Shown: positions 1-5,168 of the stretch, piece after piece
Position numbering within the stretch: position 1 is the stretch's first letter
Layout of the letters: each line of letters opens with the position of its first letter
NCBI GenBank assembly: GCA_027008665.1
Contig: JALVEA010000046.1
Span: 1 to 5,168 of the forward strand
DNA from: Thiotrichaceae bacterium
Lineage (GTDB): Bacteria; Pseudomonadota; Gammaproteobacteria; Thiotrichales; Thiotrichaceae
Length of the DNA stretch: 5,168 nt
Direction of reading: 5' to 3'
Notes under the pieces: model-generated
Databases searched by the model: none
Told to the model about the DNA's origin: nothing
Seen by the model: only the letters and a program-made list of their open reading frames with translations
Made by a program: the position numbers and the translations under genes

Positions 1-540
1 GGTAAAATTTACCGTGTTGATTCACCTCAGGAGGTTGCAGAGTTATCCATCCAAAATCCTGAGAAATTAGCATTTGTCACCCAAACCACGCTTTCAGTAG
101 ATGATAGCATTGTGGTGATTGATGCATTAACCAAGCGCTTTCCACATATCATCGGACCTAAAAAGAATGATATTTGCTATGCGACACAAAACCGTCAAGA
201 CGCATTGAAAAATCTCTCTAAAGATTGCGATATTGTCTTAGTGGTAGGCTCACCTAATAGCTCTAATTCAAACCGTTTACGAGAAATCGCTGAAAAAAGA
301 AATATTCCCGCTTATCTTATTGATGGAGCAGAAGATATTGATCCAAAATGGTTAGAAGGAAAATCACGTATAGGGTTAACCGCAGGTGCATCCGCTCCAG
401 AAATATTGGTTGAACGTGTCACCCAACGCTTAAAAGAATTAGGCATGACCATTACCACCGATGACCGTGGAATTACCGAAAATGTAACCTTTGTATTACC
501 AAAAGAGCTACGTAATATGCGTTCTCATACGAAAAACTAA
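1..540 (+). CDS. ispH: 4-hydroxy-3-methylbut-2-enyl diphosphate reductase (IspH), C-terminal part
   Basis: IspH is a cytoplasmic [4Fe-4S] enzyme that converts HMBPP to IPP and DMAPP in the last step of the MEP isoprenoid pathway. The window starts inside the gene: 179 codons remain in frame from base 1 to the TAA at 538-540. By alignment with E. coli IspH (316 aa, from memory) about 138 residues are missing, including the first two cluster cysteines (C12 and C96 there). Visible hallmarks are TQTTLSVDD (Thr29/Thr30, equivalent to T167/T168), the third cluster cysteine in DICYATQNRQ (Cys59, equivalent to C197), the substrate-binding SSN in GSPNSSNSNRL (87-89, equivalent to 225-227) and Ser131 in LTAGASAPE (equivalent to S269). 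All keep the same offset, so there is no indel over this stretch. The C-terminus PKELRNMRSHTKN is also IspH-like. The gene looks intact as far as it can be seen. It converges on the next gene, whose stop lies 38 bp away. Confidence 0.97.
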   Translation, partial: GKIYRVDSPQEVAELSIQNPEKLAFVTQTTLSVDDSIVVIDALTKRFPHIIGPKKNDICYATQNRQDALKNLSKDCDIVLVVGSPNSSNSNRLREIAEKRNIPAYLIDGAEDIDPKWLEGKSRIGLTAGASAPEILVERVTQRLKELGMTITTDDRGITENVTFVLPKELRNMRSHTKN

Positions 541-578
541 TACATAATGGATTATTTGTTTTTCACCATTTCACTATA

Positions 579-1700
579 TTACTCCGTTGCAAGGTTTGCA
601 GTTTGCAAAGGAGTGAGGCTTTCTAATTTATCCACTACGCCTTGCCATAAACCTTGATAGGGCGATGTTTTGAGATAGGTATCAAAATCAGACCCTGCCT
701 CTTTCGCTTCTGCTTCAATAATAGATTTTATATGTTGATAATCAGTCCATGCCTCATTATAGGCAAGGCGTTTATCTATTACGGCTTGATCCTTTTTTTG
801 TTTTTCTTGTTTCTTTTTAGGTGATTCTTTATCGCTATCAGTGAGGAACAATAAACCTTTTTTTAAACGCTCTACTAAGGTAATAAAGTAGGCCAGTGGA
901 TTGCGTATAGTGCTTTTTAGCAAGCGTTGTGCAAAATAATTTAATAAATCCTGCGCCTGTTTGGGGTCGCTAATTTTTTTTAATAACTGCTCTAATTGAC
1001 GCTTTAGCTTTTCAGATAAAGAAGCAGGATATTCAAACACGACTACTTCTTTTGTCTCTGGTTTGTCTTGCTTGTCTTTTTGTACCTCTGTTTTTTCTTC
1101 CTCTCTAATTTCAAGCACATCCTTTTCGATTGTCTGTTGGTTGTTGTTTGTAGATGTAATAATGTTATTTGTATTGTTATCTGTGTCACCTAATGTTGGG
1201 ATCTGTTTTTCATCAGCATGTTTTCTAGGCAATGATAAATTCAACCCTGCATCAATAGGATTTTTCTCATCAAGAAGCAGTAAAATACGCGGGTCATTAT
1301 TGTTGATACCAAAATAAGCGGTTCCCCAATGGGATAAATCAAAATTGATCGACATCCAAAAACCGTATTTTCCACAACGGGTAATAATCACATTTTTTTC
1401 ATATAAGGAACGTACCGCAGTATTGGCATGGTCATTACGAATACCTGTCAACTGCTCTAATCTTGCGCCATTCATATCATCTTCAAATTTATCATAGCCA
1501 AGGGTTTGATTATGAATCGCTAGCAAAATACGTTGTTCGTAGCTTGTAAGGGTTGTTTTAGCCATTTGAGTAAACAAAGCATTATCAATGACCTGTAGTT
1601 CTTCAGGGTGTAAATTAATTCTATTTTCAGGTAAAAGGGAGGGGTTTAAACAATTTTCGGGCGAAATAGCACCCGTATTCGCGTATGATTGTGTAAGCAT
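579..1700 (-). CDS. Phage replication protein O-like winged-helix protein
   Basis: The 373-residue product begins at ATG 1700-1698, with a purine-rich AGAAGAGA about 8 nt upstream as a weak ribosome binding site. Residues about 36-122 resemble the N-terminal domain of lambdoid replication protein O: a leading helix, LTSYEQRILLAIHNQTLGYDK, then an HTH-like LEQLTGIRNDHANTAVRSLY followed by EKNVI. In phages this domain binds origin DNA. An Asn/Thr-rich linker (about 173-190) and a charged Glu/Lys stretch (191-218) follow. Residues about 222-287 (helix-rich, with the motif IRNPLAYFITLVERLKKG) recall the C-terminal part of replication-like proteins in integrative elements of the STY4528 type; that link is from memory and unproven. 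Residues 288-337 are Lys/Glu-rich and probably helical or coiled-coil. No signal peptide or membrane segment is visible, so it is presumably cytoplasmic. No helicase loader, DnaC/lambda-P-like gene, integrase or repressor is nearby. It may be a domesticated mobile-element gene or part of a degraded element. Function in the host is unknown. Confidence 0.75.
   Translation of the reverse strand: MLTQSYANTGAISPENCLNPSLLPENRINLHPEELQVIDNALFTQMAKTTLTSYEQRILLAIHNQTLGYDKFEDDMNGARLEQLTGIRNDHANTAVRSLYEKNVIITRCGKYGFWMSINFDLSHWGTAYFGINNNDPRILLLLDEKNPIDAGLNLSLPRKHADEKQIPTLGDTDNNTNNIITSTNNNQQTIEKDVLEIREEEKTEVQKDKQDKPETKEVVVFEYPASLSEKLKRQLEQLLKKISDPKQAQDLLNYFAQRLLKSTIRNPLAYFITLVERLKKGLLFLTDSDKESPKKKQEKQKKDQAVIDKRLAYNEAWTDYQHIKSIIEAEAKEAGSDFDTYLKTSPYQGLWQGVVDKLESLTPLQTANLATE
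581..614. terminator. Stem-loop between converging genes, possible terminator
   Basis: The arms ACTCCGTTGCAA (581-592) and TTGCAAAGGAGT (603-614) pair over 12 positions with one mismatch, around a 10-nt loop. The structure lies just after ispH and overlaps the last codons and stop of the converging - strand gene. On the + strand it is followed by GAGGCTTTCT, which has only a short, interrupted T run; on the - strand no T run follows. It could end ispH transcription or block read-through between the converging genes. The stem is seen directly; the terminator role is inference and the weak T tract lowers confidence. Confidence 0.4.
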
Positions 1701-1765
1701 AATTAATCTCTTCTAAAGATTGTTTGTGAAGTGCTGCTGTTTTGTTTGTGTCAAATCAGTAGCGC

Positions 1766-1781
1766 GATTTTTATAAAAATC
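1766..1781. promoter_or_regulatory. Perfect 16-bp palindrome, candidate operator
   Basis: GATTTTTATAAAAATC is its own reverse complement over all 16 bases. It lies 65 bp upstream of the ATG of the - strand replication-like gene, a usual place for an operator, and it contains TATAAA on both strands, so a dimeric DNA-binding protein there could cover a -10 box. No good -35 box sits at the right distance on either strand. AT-rich palindromes arise by chance more easily than GC-rich ones, so the operator role is inference. Confidence 0.35.
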
Positions 1782-1790
1782 AACCATCTT

Positions 1791-1835
1791 GGCTGACTTT
1801 CTGTGTTATATGCTATTAGAGTCCGCCTTTTTTTT
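1791..1835 (+). terminator. Terminator-shaped hairpin with T8 tail, + strand
   Basis: GGCTGACT (1791-1798) pairs with AGTCCGCC (1820-1827) at 7 of 8 positions across a 21-nt loop, and the stem is followed directly by eight T (1828-1835). This is the layout of an intrinsic terminator for + strand transcription. No + strand gene ends nearby: the nearest + gene upstream is ispH, over 1.2 kb away across a gene on the opposite strand. It might end an antisense RNA over the start of the replication-like gene, protect against read-through, or fold in that gene's leader when read from the - strand. The long loop and single mismatch make it a moderate candidate. Confidence 0.4.
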
Positions 1836-1893
1836 AAAAAAAGCAATAAAAAAATCAAGAGTGAGAAAAATCTAATCTAAACACCAAAAAGCA

Positions 1894-4200
1894 TCACTTC
1901 CATTTTTGCTTAAACCAATACTCAGAAATATCGCTTAGCTCTTCTATTTTAAATGGTTTAACCAGAAAATCATTCATTCCTGATTGAATATAACGTGGTT
2001 TTTTATTGATCATTGTATCCGCTGTTAAAGCGATAATGGGTAGTTGTTGATAGTTAGGATTCGCACGAATTTGTTGCGTAGTTTCATAACCATCCATTTC
2101 TGGCATATTGATATCCATAAAAACAAAATCAAAACAATGTTGTTCAATTTGCCGTATTGCTTCTTTGCCGTTGTCTGCGGTGATAACAGTAGCCCCTAGT
2201 TTTTGCAAGGAATTTTCACCAATAAACAGGTTAATTTCATCATCATCAACTAATAAAACAGATGCTCCTTCTAAAGCATTGGCTTGATTGCTAAGAGACT
2301 CTATTTTATCTTGTGGATGTTCTGATTGATTGTTTGTTATTCTTTTATTGACGGGATAAACCAAGGTAAAGAAAAAACAACTCCCTTTACCTAATGTGCT
2401 TTGTACTTCTAATTTGCCACCCATTTTTTCTATTAAATGATGACTAATAGAGAGTCCTAGCCCAGAACCAGTAAATTTTCGCGCACTCCCCTCATCCACT
2501 TGGTAAAATGGATTAAATAACTGTGTTTGCTGTTGTTTATCAATCCCAATGCCTGTATCAATAATTTTAAATAATAACACCACATGATATTGAGAATTTG
2601 ATTTGAGAGGTTCAATTCTCAGTTCAATCGTTCCGCTTTGTGTGTATTTAATCGCATTTCCTAATAAATTAACCAAGACTTGGCTCAAACGGGTTACATC
2701 TCCCTTTAGCTCATCAGTAACGGGAGATACAAGGTTTATACTTAGTTTTAAGCCCTTATTCGTAGCAGGAATATGGAATAATTCCTGCATTTCTAGTAAT
2801 AAATGATTAAGCTGAAAATTAACAGGTTTTAGTTTTAAATAATTGCCTTCAATTTGAGAAAAATCAAGAATATCATCAATCGTATTAAGCATATGGCTAG
2901 AAGCGGTTTCTAATGTTTTTACATAGCGATTTTGTTCATTTGTTAAAAAGGTTTGTTTCAGCAATTCTCCCGCTCCAACCACTGCATGCATCGGGGTACG
3001 TAATTCATGACTCATGGTGCTAAGAAATTTATCTTTCGCTTTGTTTTTTGCATCTAATCGCTCGGCACGTATGCGTAATTTACGGATAAATTCTGCCTGT
3101 GAAAGAGACAATAATAGTGCAGCAATTAGTATTCCAATATGCGCTAGATAGATGATGTTGTTTGAATATTGAATCAGATTAATTTGTGCTAACTGAGAAG
3201 GAAAAACGGTTAGAATAAAAACAATAGCGGCCCAATAAATACCACGAGTCGGTTGATGACCTGCCCATGCTGTTTTGCTTATCCAGAGTATAAAAATGGG
3301 GAGAAGGATGGCTGCAATAAGATAAACCCAATATTGATCCATAGAAATAAGCGCAGTAAGGGGAATCATCATTAAATGTACCCATATCACTATTTGCAAA
3401 AATCTATCCAATAGAACATTACTATTTTCATTAATATAACGCCAATACTGCAAAGCGGCTGCCATTCCAATTAGCTCAGGAGCAGAGAAAAAATAATTAC
3501 TTTCTTTGTTTAAAAAAGAGAAGACAGAAAATAGATTGCTATCTCTATATAAAATAATTAGTAATGCTATGATCAGAACAACCAGTGTAAGATAACTAGG
3601 TTCTCTCAAACTAAAATATAAAAATAAATTGTAAAGAGAAAGAATAATGAGTCCCGCAAGAATAAACAGATAAAACATATTACTGAACTGACTAATTTTA
3701 ACTAACTCTAACGGCTTAACTAATCTTATAGGCAAGAGTAAAACTCTTTTAGAGGAGCTAACACGCAGATAAATTCTAAACTTTTTTTGATGCCTTGAAT
3801 TTAGCTGAAAAAGAGGGGTTCGATAGTTTTTAATCTGTGGAAATGGTGAGGCGATAAAGGCTGTTGGGGAAGATTTTGAAGTTGTAAATAATTCTAGCTT
3901 ACCAATAAGCGTATGCTCAAACAATAAATACCATTGCTGCTTAGACGCTATAGTGATATCAAAATACATCCAATAAACGGACTTGCTACGATTAAAACTC
4001 TCTCTAGCCGTTGTATTTTTTACAAACTGCTGCGCATATTCTGGGGATATTATTTGCTCTATCGTTAGTTTTCTATCGGGATCTTCTAAGATATATAAAT
4101 AGGGATTAACCTTAATATTTTTTGCGTCATCATCTAAGACTAATCCCACAGGCTCTGCTTGCAATAGCGGAGACACTAATAAAAGGAGAAGGAATAACAA
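1894..4200 (-). CDS. Hybrid sensor histidine kinase with 7TMR-DISM sensor and receiver domain
   Basis: The product is an inner-membrane signalling kinase of 768 residues, numbered from TTG at 4200-4198. A hydrophobic LLFLLLLLVSPLLQA looks like a signal-peptide core with cleavage near Ala15. Residues about 20-165 form a periplasmic domain like 7TMR-DISMED2, a fold related to carbohydrate-binding modules; the ligand is unknown. Roughly seven hydrophobic segments lie between 174 and 367, then a short linker helix. HisKA carries the phospho-acceptor His398 in STMSHELRTP. The ATPase domain has the N box LVNLLGNAIKYT (Asn515), DTGIGID (Asp548) and GSGLGLSI. A C-terminal receiver has acidic residues Asp652-Asp654, phospho-acceptor Asp696 in FMDINMPEMDG, Thr726 and Lys748. 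All catalytic residues are present. There is no HPt domain and no separate response regulator in the window, so the output partner is unseen. The TTG start is doubtful: it lacks a positively charged n-region, and the nearest AAAGG is about 25 nt upstream. An ATG at 4249-4247 would supply a normal n-region if one base were absent from an A5 run. Confidence 0.93.
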   Translation of the reverse strand: MLFLLLLLVSPLLQAEPVGLVLDDDAKNIKVNPYLYILEDPDRKLTIEQIISPEYAQQFVKNTTARESFNRSKSVYWMYFDITIASKQQWYLLFEHTLIGKLELFTTSKSSPTAFIASPFPQIKNYRTPLFQLNSRHQKKFRIYLRVSSSKRVLLLPIRLVKPLELVKISQFSNMFYLFILAGLIILSLYNLFLYFSLREPSYLTLVVLIIALLIILYRDSNLFSVFSFLNKESNYFFSAPELIGMAAALQYWRYINENSNVLLDRFLQIVIWVHLMMIPLTALISMDQYWVYLIAAILLPIFILWISKTAWAGHQPTRGIYWAAIVFILTVFPSQLAQINLIQYSNNIIYLAHIGILIAALLLSLSQAEFIRKLRIRAERLDAKNKAKDKFLSTMSHELRTPMHAVVGAGELLKQTFLTNEQNRYVKTLETASSHMLNTIDDILDFSQIEGNYLKLKPVNFQLNHLLLEMQELFHIPATNKGLKLSINLVSPVTDELKGDVTRLSQVLVNLLGNAIKYTQSGTIELRIEPLKSNSQYHVVLLFKIIDTGIGIDKQQQTQLFNPFYQVDEGSARKFTGSGLGLSISHHLIEKMGGKLEVQSTLGKGSCFFFTLVYPVNKRITNNQSEHPQDKIESLSNQANALEGASVLLVDDDEINLFIGENSLQKLGATVITADNGKEAIRQIEQHCFDFVFMDINMPEMDGYETTQQIRANPNYQQLPIIALTADTMINKKPRYIQSGMNDFLVKPFKIEELSDISEYWFKQKWK

Positions 4201-4263
4201 GGGGTTAAGATGAGAGATAGGACTACCTTTTTATAAAACCGAAAGACATAAGGGTAATTGCCT

Positions 4264-4291
4264 ATAATAGTGAGCATAATCAAGAATACAA
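4264..4291 (-). promoter_or_regulatory. Candidate promoter of the hybrid kinase gene
   Basis: Read on the - strand, TTGTAT (4291-4286) and TATTAT (4269-4264) are separated by 16 bp and resemble sigma-70 -35 and -10 boxes, four and five matches to consensus respectively. Transcription would begin near 4257. That leaves only about 8 nt before the ATG at 4249 but more than 50 nt before the TTG at 4200. A second possible -10 box, TATAGT at 4299-4294, lacks a -35 partner. Prediction from sequence pattern only. Confidence 0.4.
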
Positions 4292-4386
4292 GCACTATAT
4301 TTTATGAGAGCAGGTTAAGATTAAAGCTTATTTGGCATACTTGCCCTTGTTAAGAGCGTACTTATTTCATAGCCACCTAAAAGAAA

Positions 4387-4395
4387 TGCTAGAAT
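4387..4395 (+). promoter_or_regulatory. Extended -10 promoter candidate for trhP
   Basis: TGCTAGAAT is an extended -10 element (TGn followed by TAGAAT, five of six matches to TATAAT), ending 31 bp before the trhP ATG. A start near 4402 would give a leader of about 25 nt that includes the purine-rich GAAGAA before the start codon. The best -35 match, TTTCAT at 4365-4370, is poor and spaced 19 bp, which is acceptable for an extended -10 promoter. A perfect TATAAT also occurs at 4263-4268 but has no recognisable -35 at the proper distance. Confidence 0.4.
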
Positions 4396-4426
4396 ATCGC
4401 GCCATCCCTCTTTTGAAGAAATATTT

Positions 4427-5168
4427 ATGAAACCACCTGAATTACTTGCCCCTGCTGGCACATTAAAAATGATGCGTTATGCCTTTGCTTATGGTGCTGA
4501 TGCTGTTTATGCGGGGCAACCACGCTATAGTTTGCGCGCACGTAATAATGAGTTTATGAATGATAATCTGATGATTGGTATTCAAGAAGCGCATGATTTA
4601 GGTAAAAAATTATTTGTTGCTGTGAATACCATGCCACATAACAGCAAAGTCAAAACATTTATTGAAGATCTTAGCCCTGTGATCGAAATGAAGCCTGATG
4701 CTTTGATTATGGCAGATCCTGGTTTGATTATGATGGTAAAGGAAAAATTTCCAGATATCCCATTACATCTATCAGTACAGGCGAATACGGTGAACTATGC
4801 AACGGTTAAATTCTGGCAAAATTATGGTATAGAGCGGGTTATTCTATCGCGTGAATTATCCTTAGATGAGGTTGAAGAAATTCGCCAGCAATGCCCAGAT
4901 ATTGAGCTGGAAGTGTTTGTTCATGGTGCATTATGTATTGCTTACTCAGGGCGTTGTTTATTATCGGGGTATTTCAATCACCGTGATCCGAATCAAGGCA
5001 CCTGTACTAATTCTTGTCGTTGGGAATATTCGACCAAGCCTGCTATAGAAACAGAAGAAGGCATTGTTAGCCCTGCAACAGAAATGGTATTACCTGCAAA
5101 TGCATTAAATAACGCAGGTTGTGGAGATCAAGAAAGACATCCCTTAGCTGATCAGGTTTACTTTTTAG
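4427..5168 (+). CDS. trhP: tRNA 5-hydroxyuridine protein TrhP (YegQ, U32 family), N-terminal part
   Basis: The gene starts at ATG 4427-4429, with GAAGAA about 8 nt upstream, and stays open to the window end: 247 codons of a family of about 450 residues. The N-terminus MKPPELLAPAGTLKMMRYAF, the sequence GADAVYAGQPRYSLR and the stretch VILSRELSLDEVEEIR match E. coli YegQ nearly residue for residue. Four cysteines in the spacing C-x6-C-x15-C-x3-C (Cys170, Cys177, Cys193, Cys197, within HGALCIAYSGRC and QGTCTNSCRWEY) are the expected Fe-S ligands. In E. coli TrhP takes part in prephenate-dependent formation of 5-hydroxyuridine at tRNA wobble position 34, alongside the oxygen-dependent TrhO. The common label 'U32 peptidase' comes from the family and is not evidence of proteolysis. 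The segment after CRWEY (about 201-240) is where family members vary most. The TAG in the last three bases is out of frame. The gene is divergent from the kinase gene, with a 226-bp shared upstream region. Confidence 0.96.
   Translation, partial: MKPPELLAPAGTLKMMRYAFAYGADAVYAGQPRYSLRARNNEFMNDNLMIGIQEAHDLGKKLFVAVNTMPHNSKVKTFIEDLSPVIEMKPDALIMADPGLIMMVKEKFPDIPLHLSVQANTVNYATVKFWQNYGIERVILSRELSLDEVEEIRQQCPDIELEVFVHGALCIAYSGRCLLSGYFNHRDPNQGTCTNSCRWEYSTKPAIETEEGIVSPATEMVLPANALNNAGCGDQERHPLADQVYFL

Larger units (their letters stand above)
1701..1893. other. AT-rich intergenic region between two - strand genes
   Basis: This 193-bp gap separates the end of the kinase gene from the start of the replication-like gene. 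It holds the palindrome, the + strand hairpin and several homopolymer runs: T8 at 1828-1835, directly followed by A7 at 1836-1842, and A7 at 1848-1854. For the kinase transcript on the - strand there is only a weak AAGCA/TGCTT stem (1889-1893 with 1907-1911, overlapping the kinase stop) followed by three more T, so termination there is uncertain. No confident - strand promoter for the replication-like gene was found. The gap and its signals argue against tight co-transcription of the two genes. Confidence 0.6.
4201..4426. other. Divergent promoter region between kinase and trhP
   Basis: This 226-bp AT-rich region must drive the kinase leftwards and trhP rightwards. Besides the two promoter candidates it holds an 8-codon - strand reading frame starting at ATG 4249 and ending at TAG 4225-4223, which appears to be the displaced start of the kinase gene. 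The 9-base word GGTTAAGAT occurs twice in direct orientation, at 4203-4211 and 4313-4321. No RNA gene was recognised. Confidence 0.55.

Noticed and set aside
1063..1317. Open frame on the + strand inside the replication-like gene
   Set aside because: It lies wholly opposite the well-supported - strand gene; the translation is Ser/Phe/Leu-rich low complexity, as expected of a shadow frame, and shows no recognisable domain.
1749..1754. Perfect -35 box TTGACA on the - strand upstream of the replication-like gene
   Set aside because: No acceptable -10 hexamer lies 15-19 bp downstream; the sequence at that distance is CTTCAC-like.
2603..2806. Short + strand open frame opposite the kinase ATPase domain
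   Set aside because: It overlaps conserved kinase motifs on the other strand, and no ribosome binding site or family likeness is visible.
3179..3385. Short - strand open frame in another frame of the kinase membrane region
   Set aside because: It is out of frame with the intact transmembrane-coding sequence and has no independent support.
4263..4268. Perfect TATAAT on the + strand upstream of trhP
   Set aside because: There is no -35 likeness at the right spacing (CGAAAG at 4240-4245), and it lies about 160 bp from the start codon; the nearer extended -10 is a better candidate.
4866..5048. Short + strand open frame inside trhP
   Set aside because: It is in another frame across the conserved Fe-S cysteine region of trhP.
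5166..5168. TAG at the window end as a stop for trhP
   Set aside because: It is out of frame: the last complete codon is TTA at 5165-5167, and family length predicts about 200 more residues.
1..5168. CRISPR array, tRNA or rRNA genes, insertion sequence
   Set aside because: No regularly spaced repeats, cloverleaf-like sequence, rRNA signatures or transposase motifs were seen on either strand.

Overview
The window reads as chromosomal DNA from an AT-rich gammaproteobacterium. The two flanking genes, ispH (partial) and trhP/yegQ (partial), are housekeeping genes on the + strand. Both align closely, from memory, with the E. coli proteins (IspH around the third cluster cysteine; YegQ almost residue by residue through its Cys motif). 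The genus cannot be fixed from the sequence alone. A hybrid kinase with a 7TMR-DISM sensor and a phage-O-like replication gene sit comfortably in environmental gammaproteobacteria, but that is only a hint.

Layout: 1-540 (+) is the C-terminal 179 codons of IspH, the last enzyme of the MEP isoprenoid pathway. 579-1700 (-) is a 373-residue protein with a winged-helix domain like the N-terminus of phage replication protein O and a second conserved-looking C-terminal region; it converges on ispH. 1701-1893 is an AT-rich gap holding a perfect 16-bp palindrome and a + strand terminator-shaped hairpin. 1894-4200 (-) is a large membrane-bound hybrid histidine kinase (7TMR-DISM sensor, HisKA, HATPase, receiver). 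4201-4426 is a divergent promoter region. 4427 to the window end (+) is the N-terminal half of TrhP/YegQ, a U32-family Fe-S protein for tRNA wobble-uridine hydroxylation.

The two inner genes both lie on the - strand between + strand housekeeping genes, so they look like an accessory insert. No transposase, integrase, tRNA gene or convincing attachment site is visible. Nothing shows that the replication-like protein and the kinase work together: they are 193 bp apart, the intervening DNA has its own signals, and no other replication gene or response regulator is present.

The observations most worth checking are the stand-alone phage-O-like replication protein with its unusual leader, and the start of the kinase gene. 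The only standard start in the kinase frame is a poorly placed TTG, and one extra base in a short A run seems to separate it from an upstream ATG that would complete a normal signal peptide. I did not find clear evidence of a wholly new multi-gene system.
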